Of a stretch of DNA of 64,000 nucleotides, positions 25,956-35,258 are shown piece by piece. A program made the translations under genes and the position numbers. Below the pieces are notes generated by a model. That model saw only the letters and a list, made by a program, of their open reading frames with translations. It ran no database searches and had not been told where the DNA came from. How positions within the stretch are numbered: position 1 is the stretch's first letter; each line of letters begins with the position of its first letter. Location of the stretch: the NCBI RefSeq assembly GCF_007827695.1, contig NZ_VITA01000023.1, forward strand, positions 1 through 64,000, read 5' to 3'. The DNA is from Sinorhizobium medicae (GTDB taxonomy: Bacteria; Pseudomonadota; Alphaproteobacteria; Rhizobiales; Rhizobiaceae).

Positions 25956-26950
25956 TTTGTGCTCCTGCCTTGGAGACGGATTCGGGGATCGAGGACGGCA
26001 AGCGCCAGATCGGAAACCAACACGCCGATCACTGTTAGGAAAGCGAGGAACATCAGGAACGACCCGGCAAGATACATGTCCTGGCTCTGCAGCGCCTTGA
26101 TCAGCATTGGTCCGGTCGTTTCGAGCGACAGCACGATCGCCGTGATCTCCGCACCCGAGATGATTGCCGGCAGGATCGAGCCGATATCGGAAATGAAGAA
26201 GTTGAGCGCCATGCGCAGCGGATATTTCAGCAGGGTCCGCGTCGGTGAAAGCCCCTTGGCGCGGGCGGTAACGACATATTGCTTCTGAAGCTCATCAAGA
26301 AGATTGGCACGCAAGCGCCGGATCATGCCGGCGGTACCGGCCGCGCCGACGATGATGACCGGAATCCAGATATGCTCCAGGATCGACTTCGCCTTCGCCC
26401 AGCTCATCGGTTCGGAAAGATATTTTTGGTCCATCAGGTGGCCGATCGAAGTCCCAAACCAGATGTTGGCGAAATACATGAGGACCAGGGCCAGCATGAA
26501 ATTCGGGATCGCGATGCCGATGAGCCCGACGAGCGACAGGCCGTAATCGCCCCAGCTATATTGGTGCGTGGCGGCATAGAGGCCGATCGGGAAGGCGATG
26601 ACCCAGGTGAAGATGATGGTGACGAAGGAGACGAGGACCGTGAGCCACAGGCGGTCGCCGACGACGTCACTCACAGGCAGTTCGTACTCGAAGGAGTAAC
26701 CGAAATCGCCCTGGAGCATTCCCGCCACCCAGTGGACGTAACGCAGGAGCGGCGGCTGGTCGAAGCCATATTGCTTCCGCAGCGCCTCAATCTGCTCCAT
26801 GTTGACGCCTTCGCCCTGCGCCCTGATCTCGGCGATGTAGCTCTCGAAATAATCGCCCGGCGGCAGCTCGATGATGGCGAAGACAAGCGCGGAAATAATG
26901 AGGAGCGTCGGGACCATGACCGCAATGCGCCATAATATGTATCGCAGCAT
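25952..26950 (-). CDS. ABC importer permease (OppB type)
   Basis: A 332-residue inner-membrane permease, partner of the following gene. It shows the standard N-terminal helix, a periplasmic segment with LRKQYGFDQPPLLRYVHW, then TARAKGLSPTRTLLKYPLR as coupling loop. Six membrane spans are expected. It starts 1 nt past the binding-protein stop and overlaps the next permease by 4 nt, so expression is coupled. Confidence 0.92.
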   Translation of the reverse strand: MLRYILWRIAVMVPTLLIISALVFAIIELPPGDYFESYIAEIRAQGEGVNMEQIEALRKQYGFDQPPLLRYVHWVAGMLQGDFGYSFEYELPVSDVVGDRLWLTVLVSFVTIIFTWVIAFPIGLYAATHQYSWGDYGLSLVGLIGIAIPNFMLALVLMYFANIWFGTSIGHLMDQKYLSEPMSWAKAKSILEHIWIPVIIVGAAGTAGMIRRLRANLLDELQKQYVVTARAKGLSPTRTLLKYPLRMALNFFISDIGSILPAIISGAEITAIVLSLETTGPMLIKALQSQDMYLAGSFLMFLAFLTVIGVLVSDLALAVLDPRIRLQGRSTK

Positions 26951-26951
26951 C

Positions 26952-28853
26952 TCAGTCGTCCTGTTCCAGCCAGAAGGTGTCGGGCTTGTAGGCGCCGAAA
27001 TAGCTTGTCGGGTCGAAACCCCAAAGGCCCTCTTCCGGGAAATTGCGCAGCTTCTTGGTCACGAGGATAGGCTGCAGGGAACTGTTGACCAGCCCGATCG
27101 AGAACACCTGGTCCGTATAGATGGACAGCATCTTTCTCCAGATGTCCGCCCGCTCGGCATCGTCGGCCGAATGCCTCCAGCGCTTGAGCAGCTCCAGAAG
27201 TTCGACCACGGCCGGAAGGTCTGGCGTTTCTCCCATTTCGCCGTGCGAGATATAGTTCAAGCCCCAGACGGGCCATTGCAGCTGGTCGTCCGCTGTCGGC
27301 GCGAGCTGGTGAGGACTCATGTCGGCCGTCGGCACGCCGTTGTCGATACCGAACCATATCGACATGATGATCTCGCCCCCAACCGCACGGCTGCGGAAGG
27401 TATCGCGCTGAGAGGTACGGATGAAGAGCGAAATGCCGACTTCACGCCAATAGTCGGTGATCAGCTGCAGCACGTCCGTATCGAGTGTGCTCTCGCCGGC
27501 CGTCTCGACGACGATCTGCGCCTTTCGGCCGTCGGGAAGAATACGGATCCCGTCGCTGCCGCGTTTGGCCAGCCCTGCGGCGTCGAGCAGGGTGTTCGCC
27601 TGCTCCGGGTCATGTGCGATCCAGGCACTTGCGAATTCGGGACGGAAGAGAGGGCTTTCCGGCAGCACAGTATCGGCGCTCTCCTTCGTCAGCCCGTAGA
27701 AGGCGGCCATGTTGATCTCGCGCCGGTCGATTGCGAGCGACAGAGCCCGACGGACGCGCCCGTCTCTTAGCAACGCCCGCCACACCGGGTCGGCACAGTT
27801 GAGGTTCGGCAGCAATGCCAGGCGCGATCCCGAGGTCTTCTTCCAGAGCTTCACCTCGACCGGATACCGCTTCTCCGCATCCTTAAGATAGGTATAGTCG
27901 ACGAAATCGATCCCATTTGCCTGCAGGTCGCTCTCGCCCGTGCCGGTCTTTGCCGGGATAAGCGCGGACGAGCTCACGCTGAGAACGAACCGGTCGATGT
28001 AAGGCAGCTGCAGGCCGTTTTCGTCCACCCGGTGGTAATAGGGATTGCGCTCGAAGACGAACTGTTCGGCAGGCAACGGCGTCGTGTTGCGCCAGGGGTC
28101 GAGGGTGGGCAGGTCCGGGTTCTCCGGCCGGTAGGACCGTGCCATGCGCATGTGGAGCTGGCTCCACCTCTTGACCCGCTGTTCTTTCAGTAAGGTCTTC
28201 AGCTTGTCCTCTTCCTGATATTTTTTGTGGAACTGCTTGAGATAGGCCGAAGGCATCGCCACGATCAGCGGCTGCGGCGCGGCGAGTTCCTGCAGGAAGA
28301 CCGGATTTGGCATCGGCCAGGAATAGCGGACCGTCCGTTCGTCGACGATTTCGAACTTGGGCGCTTGACCATCCATCACCATCGAGGTCGGCAGGCCTGC
28401 CGGGGAAAGGTCCTCGTTGAGCAGAACGTCTTCGAAGCAGTAACGGAAGTCCTCGGCGGTCAGCGGCGTGCCATCGGACCACCTATGGCCCTCGCGCAGG
28501 TGGAAGGTGAAAATCCGGTCCTCGACCGTTTCGTAGCTTTCGAGAACGTCAGGCTGTAGGTTCAGTTCCTCGTCGTACCCGACCAGGCGTGCATAGCCAT
28601 AGATCGTCATCAGGCGAATGTCCTTCGCACTGCCGATCAGGCTGCGGATGGTGCCGCCGTGCCGCCCGGCTTTGCGGCCCATCCCCGCGACATTGATCAC
28701 CCGCGGCGTCTTCGGCAGCCTTTCGCCGACCGGGGGAAGTTTGCCCTCCTGAACGAGGGCAGCGAGCGGGTCGGCCCCGCCTGCAGCCGCAAGCAAGGTT
28801 TTAGGAAAGGCCGCCGTTGCGAGAAGGCCGAGCGCGGTTCTGCGGGTGATCAT
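26952..28853 (-). CDS. ABC importer solute-binding protein, family 5
   Basis: A 633-residue periplasmic binding protein of SBP family 5 (peptide, nickel, some oligosaccharides). The N-terminus [16 protein letters not shown] has two arginines before a hydrophobic stretch and may be a Tat signal. Family features include [20 protein letters not shown] near residue 115, [17 protein letters not shown] in the centre and YWREVGISL near residue 475. The protein is longer than classic OppA. Its ATG overlaps the ATPase stop as ATGA. Given polysaccharide genes on both sides an oligosaccharide ligand is possible, but a peptide remains the default. Confidence 0.9.
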   Translation of the reverse strand: MITRRTALGLLATAAFPKTLLAAAGGADPLAALVQEGKLPPVGERLPKTPRVINVAGMGRKAGRHGGTIRSLIGSAKDIRLMTIYGYARLVGYDEELNLQPDVLESYETVEDRIFTFHLREGHRWSDGTPLTAEDFRYCFEDVLLNEDLSPAGLPTSMVMDGQAPKFEIVDERTVRYSWPMPNPVFLQELAAPQPLIVAMPSAYLKQFHKKYQEEDKLKTLLKEQRVKRWSQLHMRMARSYRPENPDLPTLDPWRNTTPLPAEQFVFERNPYYHRVDENGLQLPYIDRFVLSVSSSALIPAKTGTGESDLQANGIDFVDYTYLKDAEKRYPVEVKLWKKTSGSRLALLPNLNCADPVWRALLRDGRVRRALSLAIDRREINMAAFYGLTKESADTVLPESPLFRPEFASAWIAHDPEQANTLLDAAGLAKRGSDGIRILPDGRKAQIVVETAGESTLDTDVLQLITDYWREVGISLFIRTSQRDTFRSRAVGGEIIMSIWFGIDNGVPTADMSPHQLAPTADDQLQWPVWGLNYISHGEMGETPDLPAVVELLELLKRWRHSADDAERADIWRKMLSIYTDQVFSIGLVNSSLQPILVTKKLRNFPEEGLWGFDPTSYFGAYKPDTFWLEQDD

Positions 28854-30739
28854 GGGCGTAACTCCCTGGCATCCACCGATTTGCGGGCAAGGACAAAATG
28901 GCCGCCGCCGAGATCGGCGGGAACAAGAGCCTCGTCATCGCCACCATCGGCGAACTGCACGCCCCAGCGCTGCTGGTCCGACCCGCCGCTCACCTGAAGC
29001 AAATCAAAATCGAGCTTCCGATCGAGATCAGGATAGGGAACGGCAGCGAGGAGCGATTTGGTATAGGGGTGGATCGGGTCGCTCATCAGGACTTCACGCG
29101 GTGCCAGCTCCACGATCCGGCCCGCATACATGACGGCGATCCGGTCGGCCATGTAGTCGACGACCGCGAGATTGTGCGAGATGAACAGCATCGTAAGGCC
29201 GAGTTCTTTTTGCAGATCCTTGAGAAGATTGAGGATCTGGGCCTGTACCGAAACATCGAGCGCGGAAACGGGTTCGTCGCAGATCAACAGCTGCGGCACG
29301 AGCGCCAGTGCCCGGGCGATGCCGATTCGCTGCCTTTGGCCGCCGGAGAAGCTGTGGGGATAACGATTGATGAAGCGTTGGTCGAGGCCTACCGCCTGCA
29401 GGAGCGAGCGAACGGTTTCGACGCGCGATTTCGGCGTTCCGCGGCCATGAATTTCCAGCGGCTCGCTGAGGATGTTCTTGACCGTCATGCGCGGCGAAAG
29501 CGAAGAAACAGGGTCTTGGAAGACCATCTGGATCTTCGCGCGCAGCGCCTTGAGTTCCGCGCCATCGAGCTTCAGGACGTCGAGCGCGCCCTCACCATCG
29601 TCGAACGTGATCGTTCCCTTATCCGGCGTTACGGCTCGCATCAGGATCTTGCTTATAGTGGTCTTGCCACATCCGCTTTCACCGACAAGCCCAAGGCATT
29701 CACCGCGGCGAATGTCGAAGCTGACATTGTCCACTGCACGGTGCCGAAAAGCGGAGCCGCTGCCGAACCAGCCTGAACTGCGCGTGGAGAACGTCTTCGA
29801 CAGGTTGCGGACGGAAACGAGCACATTTGGCCCTCCCGCTTTCCTGACATCGCGATCGCCGATAATCGCGCCGGCCTGGACCGGCACCTCGCGCAGAGCT
29901 TTGAGCCGTTCGCCGGGTTTCATGTCGAAGTGCGGCACGGCCGCCATTAAACCCTTGAGATAAGGATGCTGGGGATTGCGGAAGATTGCATCCACGGGCC
30001 CTGCTTCGACGATCTCGCCATGATAGATAACGACCACCTCGTCGGCCATGTTGGCTACGACACCAAGATCGTGGGTGATCAAAAGCATGGCCATGTTGAG
30101 CTTGCTTTGAAGCCCGCGCAGGAGCTGTAATATCTGCGCCTGAACCGTAACATCGAGCGCAGTCGTCGGTTCATCCGCGATGAGCAGCGCCGGACTGCAG
30201 ATCAGCGCCATGGCAATCATCGCGCGCTGACGCATGCCGCCTGAGAGTTCGAACGGGTACATGTCATATGCCCGCTTCGGGTCGGAAAAGCCGACATAGC
30301 CGAGCAGTTGCTCCGTCCGCTCCCGGCGGCCAGCCTTGTCGATATCCGTATGAATCTTCAGCACTTCGGATATCTGGTTACCGATCGTGTGGAGCGGCGA
30401 CAGAGATGTCATCGGCTCCTGAAAGATCTTGCTGATGCGCGCGCCGCGGATATCTTGGATTTCGCGCCCGCCGCTGTCCAGCGAAAGAAGGTCGACGGGC
30501 TTGTTCCCGGTCGGATCGTTGAACACCACCCGGCCCGTGACGCTTGCTACGCTCGGCAGGATGCCCATGATCGCCTGGCTGATCGCCGACTTGCCGGACC
30601 CGGATTCACCGACGAGCGCGGTCACCCGTCCGGGCAGAATTCTGAAACTCGCTCCGCGGACGGCTTCGACCCCGCCGCCCAGCACTGAGAATGTGATCCG
30701 CAGACCCTCAACTCGCAGCAGGTCCGCTCCTGACGTCAT
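28850..30739 (-). CDS. fused dual ABC ATPase (OppD-OppF type)
   Basis: A 629-residue fusion of two nucleotide-binding domains that drive the peptide-type importer. Domain 1 has GESGSGKSA, the signature [15 protein letters not shown] and Walker [13 protein letters not shown]. Domain 2 has [24 protein letters not shown] and [12 protein letters not shown]. Each domain ends in the oligopeptide-type C-terminal extension ([24 protein letters not shown]). All catalytic residues are intact in both. The ATG at 30739 has GAGGG 11 nt upstream, and the longer frame adds 11 unlikely residues. It is the first gene of the four-gene operon. Confidence 0.92.
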   Translation of the reverse strand: MTSGADLLRVEGLRITFSVLGGGVEAVRGASFRILPGRVTALVGESGSGKSAISQAIMGILPSVASVTGRVVFNDPTGNKPVDLLSLDSGGREIQDIRGARISKIFQEPMTSLSPLHTIGNQISEVLKIHTDIDKAGRRERTEQLLGYVGFSDPKRAYDMYPFELSGGMRQRAMIAMALICSPALLIADEPTTALDVTVQAQILQLLRGLQSKLNMAMLLITHDLGVVANMADEVVVIYHGEIVEAGPVDAIFRNPQHPYLKGLMAAVPHFDMKPGERLKALREVPVQAGAIIGDRDVRKAGGPNVLVSVRNLSKTFSTRSSGWFGSGSAFRHRAVDNVSFDIRRGECLGLVGESGCGKTTISKILMRAVTPDKGTITFDDGEGALDVLKLDGAELKALRAKIQMVFQDPVSSLSPRMTVKNILSEPLEIHGRGTPKSRVETVRSLLQAVGLDQRFINRYPHSFSGGQRQRIGIARALALVPQLLICDEPVSALDVSVQAQILNLLKDLQKELGLTMLFISHNLAVVDYMADRIAVMYAGRIVELAPREVLMSDPIHPYTKSLLAAVPYPDLDRKLDFDLLQVSGGSDQQRWGVQFADGGDDEALVPADLGGGHFVLARKSVDARELRP

Positions 30740-31143
30740 CGCAGCACGCTTCCCTCGATACCCCTCCTGCACGATCCCAATTGGGGCCGCCCCCAGAATA
30801 AAATCATGCAGCCACTTCCCACAGCGCCGCGCGTCTTAAAAGCGCGAGGTCACATTAGCCCCTGATTGCCCCATATTTCCCTGCCCCTTGATCGCAGTCG
30901 ATCAAAAGAAACATGCAGCGGCTTACAGCGACATCTGCTCGCCCCGCCGGACGCATGAAGCTGTAACCTTTTACCACTCAAAAACAGTAGCGTAGGTTAA
31001 ACGGGCTGTCCAGCACGCCGCCGGAAAGGTTCGCGAAGCGCCAGATGGCGGCCTGAAATGCATTGTGTCCGGTCGAACTCACCGCAACGCGCAGGCCGAA
31101 TGTACATTTCACTCGAAACTGCTGCCTGGTTGGGCGGCACGTA
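30740..31143. promoter_or_regulatory. gene-free region upstream of the peptide ABC operon
   Basis: This 404-nt stretch holds the promoter of the ABC operon on the minus strand and the 3' side of the polysaccharide lyase gene. The middle (about 30880-31000) is less GC-rich than its surroundings. I see no clear operator or gene. Confidence 0.35.
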
Positions 31144-32124
31144 TCAAGAGAACGGGCAGTTGCCGTTCGTCAGGACGTCCTCGCAACGAAGCGAGCGCCG
31201 GAAGTCGTCGTAATAAAGGGTCCAGTCGGTCGTGTGAGCCGCACGATAGGGTCCGAACTTGAAGTACTGGTTTTCGCCGAGGCCCTTGTCCGCGTGGCCG
31301 ATATGGCCCTTGACGGTGATGATCGGCTGGCCGTTGGCAAAGAGCTCTATATGGCCCGATCCGTCGGGGCCAGGCTTGGTAAAGACGACGAAATCGATCC
31401 AGCCGGACTCCGGATCCGGCAAGGGATTGCCATGATTGGTGATGGTGACCCCGTTCGTGCATGCGTTGAAGAGGCTGCCGTCTTCCGGCTCCCAGTTGCC
31501 GTCGGTCGCCACCAGCATACGCATCTGGTTGAGCTCGGGGCGGACCCAGACCGGCACCTCGCCCGAGCCGCAGCGTGCTGCTACGTTCGCCTGACCGGTC
31601 GAAACCGGCGGCAGATAGTTGGTTTCGATCGTTGCGAAGAGCTTACCCAAGTCCATGCGCAACGCCAGGAAGGGGCTGAAGTCGCCATCGGCGCCGGGAT
31701 CGATTTCACGCTTCCATTGCGCGATGAGGTAGCGGTGATCGTCGCTCGGAACCGGATCGGCGAACTTCACCGAGAAACCGTACCAGACACCCTTGTCGTA
31801 GGGGACGCGCAGCTCCGTCTTTTCCCAGATCTCCGCCCGCTCGCTGCAGCCGTCGTGATCGGTGGGGCATTTGGGCGCGATGCTAAGCTTCAAGCCCCCC
31901 TCACCAGTGCGCTTGACGGCGCTCTGGAACTCATAAGAGCCCGCGCTTTGCTCAAAATTATCGCGGTAGTAGAGCCCGCCTTCAGGCGCAAAATCCCTGC
32001 CCTCGAAACCGTCGAACAACTTCTGTTCATAGGCTGGCGTCTCGTCCGCGGATTGAGCGTAGGTGAAACCCGGCACGGCAAGTGCCGCCGCAAGCAGAGC
32101 TATACGAAACATCGATCCCCTCAT
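31144..32124 (-). CDS. secreted polysaccharide lyase-like protein
   Basis: A 326-residue secreted protein with a jelly-roll polysaccharide lyase fold of the heparin-lyase-I/alginate-lyase-like type. The signal peptide is MFRIALLAAALAVPGFTYAQ. Features of the fold include DGFEGRDF, SERAEIWEKTELRVPYDKG and RYLIAQWKREID, with KFGPYRAAHTTDWTLYYDDF near the C-terminus. It would cleave an acidic glycan in the periplasm or outside the cell. The start at 32124 overlaps the cyclase stop as ATGA; the Met four residues later is also possible. The substrate could be the cell's own polysaccharide or a plant polymer. Confidence 0.8.
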   Translation of the reverse strand: MRGSMFRIALLAAALAVPGFTYAQSADETPAYEQKLFDGFEGRDFAPEGGLYYRDNFEQSAGSYEFQSAVKRTGEGGLKLSIAPKCPTDHDGCSERAEIWEKTELRVPYDKGVWYGFSVKFADPVPSDDHRYLIAQWKREIDPGADGDFSPFLALRMDLGKLFATIETNYLPPVSTGQANVAARCGSGEVPVWVRPELNQMRMLVATDGNWEPEDGSLFNACTNGVTITNHGNPLPDPESGWIDFVVFTKPGPDGSGHIELFANGQPIITVKGHIGHADKGLGENQYFKFGPYRAAHTTDWTLYYDDFRRSLRCEDVLTNGNCPFS

Positions 32125-33470
32125 TGAAGCATCTTGTCGATCAGACCACGCGGCGCAGGCAGCCGCTTCTTGTTGCGGTAGAGCAACATGACATGTTCCG
32201 CCTCGGAAAGTCCATCCTCGGTTGCATCGTATGCCCGCTCCTGTGCGATTGCGGCGAGAGCGGTATCCCGCGGATAGAGAACCGTGAACTTCTGGCGAAC
32301 GCCCCTTAATTTTTCCTGCCCCAGCGTTTGCCATTCCCCGCCGCAATAGTTCACGAAGGCTTCGCTCGCGACGACGCTGTGGTCGTATTTCTTCGTCAGG
32401 CTCTGCAGGCGCTGCACTTCGTTGACGGCAGAGCCGAAAACCGAGAATGTCAGCCGGTCGCGCAGGCCCACATTGCCGAACATGACATTACCGACATGAA
32501 GCGCAATGCCGTAGCCGATCGCATCACGGCCTTGCGTCTTGCGCTCCGCGTTGAGCGCCGCCATGCGAGCGGTTGCCGCCCCCACGGCGGTGAAGGCTTC
32601 CCGGCTGGCCATCTCGGAGGGCTCCTTGTGCCGCCCACAGGGATAGACGCCGATGAAACCGTCTCCGACGAAGCTCAGAATCTGTCCGCCGTTGCGATTG
32701 AAGGGGGTGGCGATCGCGTCGAAGAAGCCGTTCAACGACTCGATATAAGCCTGCCTTCCCTCTTTTTCCGCGAGCATCGTCGACTGACGCATATCCGCCA
32801 TGACCAGAACCGCGCGTACCGTTTCTCCATCGCCTCGCCGGACCTGGCCACTCATCACGCGGCGCCCCGCATTGGCGCCAAGATAGGTGGTCAGCATGTT
32901 GTCGGCGAGTTTGCCGAGCACGGCGACCTTGGCGGCGATCGCCAGATGGTTCTGAAGCCTCAGCAGGGCCGCGATGACGTCGTCGCTGAAACCGCCCTGG
33001 CGGTCCGTCGTCCACGAGCCGACCATGCCATGTTCGGATTCGGCCCCGAGCGGTTGCATGAAGGCAATGTAATCGGTCGCTCCCTGCTCCTTCAGCTCGT
33101 CGAAAATGGGGAACTCCGACGGTAGGGCCGGATCGATTCGGCGCCTGACATGGTCGAGATTGTTGCTGAGCAGATAATAATACGGGCTGTGGAGGAACCG
33201 CTCGGGGTTGAGCGCCAATTCCTCGTGACGAAGGCCGCTCACCTCGACACCTCGACCCCGCCACCACGTAAAGCCAAGGGCGTCATAAAGCGGATGGAGC
33301 ATGGAAAAGGACAGATGGACACGCATGAGCGGCAGGCCAGCCGCCGCCAGTCGCTCGCAGAAACCACGCACAATGGTTTCCAGTGTCTCGTCACTGAGCG
33401 AAGTTCGCATGAGCCAGTCAGCGACCTTGTCCAGGAGGATTTCGGAAACGTTGTCGTTGTTCGGGCTCAT
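32121..33470 (-). CDS. class III adenylate/guanylate cyclase
   Basis: A 449-residue nucleotidyl cyclase. About 210 N-terminal residues form an unassigned sensory part with no membrane helix. The catalytic domain runs from about 215 to 400. Metal-binding Asp226 (MADMRQST) and Asp270 (FVGDG), and the transition-state pair Asn350 and Arg354 (VNEVQRL), are present. Two substrate-specifying positions are unusual: the usual Lys before the GDG motif is Ser266 and the adenine-selecting Asp is Thr341. The ATG at 33470 has GAGG 9 nt upstream; the frame stays open far upstream but that part is not protein-like. It overlaps the polysaccharide lyase gene by 4 nt. Confidence 0.85.
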   Translation of the reverse strand: MSPNNDNVSEILLDKVADWLMRTSLSDETLETIVRGFCERLAAAGLPLMRVHLSFSMLHPLYDALGFTWWRGRGVEVSGLRHEELALNPERFLHSPYYYLLSNNLDHVRRRIDPALPSEFPIFDELKEQGATDYIAFMQPLGAESEHGMVGSWTTDRQGGFSDDVIAALLRLQNHLAIAAKVAVLGKLADNMLTTYLGANAGRRVMSGQVRRGDGETVRAVLVMADMRQSTMLAEKEGRQAYIESLNGFFDAIATPFNRNGGQILSFVGDGFIGVYPCGRHKEPSEMASREAFTAVGAATARMAALNAERKTQGRDAIGYGIALHVGNVMFGNVGLRDRLTFSVFGSAVNEVQRLQSLTKKYDHSVVASEAFVNYCGGEWQTLGQEKLRGVRQKFTVLYPRDTALAAIAQERAYDATEDGLSEAEHVMLLYRNKKRLPAPRGLIDKMLQ

Positions 33471-33860
33471 GCCATAATCCTCATGTCGCGGCAACGGTTG
33501 CCATCGGCGCAGGCCGCAAAGCAGCGATCGCTCGCTCGCGGCAAAAAACCGAATCCGGCACCCGTCGGTGAAAGAAAGCTCCCGCCGCCTCCCGCGGTCG
33601 TCATACAGCGATCGGGTCACCGCTGCGCTCCTGCAGATATTCACGGCCGAGTACAATTTCCAGTGACCACGAGCGATTTTTGATCGTCGCCGGATCGTAC
33701 ACGCAACCGCCCTTGGCATTGCACCCTCAAAACTGCCGGGGTCCCTCACGACCGTGTGGTCGCCCGAGCGGACAAGACGACGCGGGGAAGGAAGCGCGCG
33801 GGCTCCGCCGGCAAACGAGCGGCGCTTGACTTGCGATGTCTTTCCCGCCAACAAACGGTA
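33471..33860. promoter_or_regulatory. divergent intergenic region, cyclase / sugar dehydrogenase
   Basis: This 390-nt stretch lies between divergently transcribed genes and should contain their promoters. Long open frames cross it on both strands but have no recognisable domain. I see no clear operator. Confidence 0.35.
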
Positions 33861-35258
33861 ATGGTCCCCGCGGCCGGACCGCCGGAACCGCACCACCGGC
33901 AACAGAACTGGAAGCCAATCTCGACATCCCCGCACCATGACAGGCTGCTCGAATCGATCTCTCGCCGCACCGCCCGCGTCGGCGTAATCGGGCTCGGCTA
34001 TGTCGGCCTGCCGCTCGCCGTCGCAACTGCACGCTCCGGCTTCCAGGTCACCGGTTTCGACGTCGATCCTGGCAAGATCGTCGCGCTGGATGCCGGCCGT
34101 TCGTATATCGAGGCGGTCGAGGACGAGGCGCTTGCCCGCGAATCCGAAGCTGGACGATTCCGCTCCACCACCGATTTTTCTGACCTCGGCCTTTGCGATG
34201 TGATCATCATCTGCGTGCCGACGCCGCTTACCAGGCACCGCGACCCCGACCTCTCCTTCGTCGAAAACACCTCGCGCTCGATCGCGGCGAGCCTGCGGCC
34301 GGGTCAACTCGTCGTGCTGGAGTCCACCACCTATCCCGGTACCACCGACGGCATCGTTCGCTCGATCCTGGAGGAAACGGGGCTCAGATCAGGCACGGAT
34401 TTTTTCATCGGCTTCTCGCCCGAGCGGGAAGACCCGGGTAACCGCTCGTTCAAGACGACCAGCATCCCAAAGGTCGTGGCGGGAGACGGACCGCTGGCCG
34501 CAGCGCTGATGGAACGATTCTACGCCGCCGTGGTCACGACAGTGGTTCCGGTCTCGTCAAACGCCACGGCGGAGGCCGTGAAGCTGACCGAGAACATCTT
34601 CCGGGCCGTCAATATCGCGCTCGTCAACGAACTCAAGATCGTCTACGACGCGATGGGTATCGACATCTGGGAGGTCATCGAAGCGGCGAAGACGAAGCCG
34701 TTCGGCTATATGCCCTTCTATCCGGGGCCCGGGCTTGGCGGCCATTGCATTCCCATCGACCCCTTTTATCTGACCTGGAAGTCCAGGGAATACGAGCTGC
34801 CTACGCGCTTCATAGAACTCGCGGGTGAAATCAATTCGGCAATGCCTCGCCATGTCGTCGCCAGGCTGGCAGAGGCGCTCGACAAGCGAGAGGGCAAGGC
34901 GCTCAGCCGCTCGAGCGTCCTCGTCGTCGGGCTCGCCTACAAGAAAAACGTGCCGGACATTCGCGAAAGCCCCTCCCTTAAGCTGATAGAACTCATCGAG
35001 GAGCGCGGCGGGAAGGCCGCCTTCTATGACCCGCATGTGGAAGAGATTCCCGCCACGCGCGAATATATGGCCTTGAAGGGCCGACGTTCGGTCGTCTTCG
35101 ACGAAGCGACGGTACGCAGCTTCGACGCTGTTCTGATTGCGACCGATCATGACGCCGTCGATTATACCGGGCTTGCCGGCTGGTCGCCGCTGATCGTAGA
35201 TACGCGCAATGTCTTTGCACGTCGGGGCCTTGCCGCCGGGCACATCGTCAAGGCTTGA
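33861..35258 (+). CDS. nucleotide-sugar dehydrogenase
   Basis: A 465-residue NAD-dependent UDP-glucose/UDP-N-acetylhexosamine dehydrogenase-type enzyme (WbpA/WecC/VipA-like) that makes a UDP-uronic acid precursor. The Rossmann motif VGVIGLGYVGLPLA is at residues 40-53, and the catalytic Cys lies in PGLGGHCIPIDPFY. The C-terminal substrate-binding domain has GLAYKKNVPDIRESPSLK. The ATG at 33861 gives an N-terminal extension of about 30 residues compared with relatives, so the start may lie further in. A uronic acid product agrees with acidic polysaccharide genes nearby. Confidence 0.9.
   Translation: MVPAAGPPEPHHRQQNWKPISTSPHHDRLLESISRRTARVGVIGLGYVGLPLAVATARSGFQVTGFDVDPGKIVALDAGRSYIEAVEDEALARESEAGRFRSTTDFSDLGLCDVIIICVPTPLTRHRDPDLSFVENTSRSIAASLRPGQLVVLESTTYPGTTDGIVRSILEETGLRSGTDFFIGFSPEREDPGNRSFKTTSIPKVVAGDGPLAAALMERFYAAVVTTVVPVSSNATAEAVKLTENIFRAVNIALVNELKIVYDAMGIDIWEVIEAAKTKPFGYMPFYPGPGLGGHCIPIDPFYLTWKSREYELPTRFIELAGEINSAMPRHVVARLAEALDKREGKALSRSSVLVVGLAYKKNVPDIRESPSLKLIELIEERGGKAAFYDPHVEEIPATREYMALKGRRSVVFDEATVRSFDAVLIATDHDAVDYTGLAGWSPLIVDTRNVFARRGLAAGHIVKA

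Noticed and set aside
33471-34307. Upstream extension of the cyclase frame by about 280 codons
   Set aside because: The extra sequence overlaps the divergent sugar dehydrogenase gene, is not protein-like, and a GAGG-preceded ATG at 33470 is a better start.
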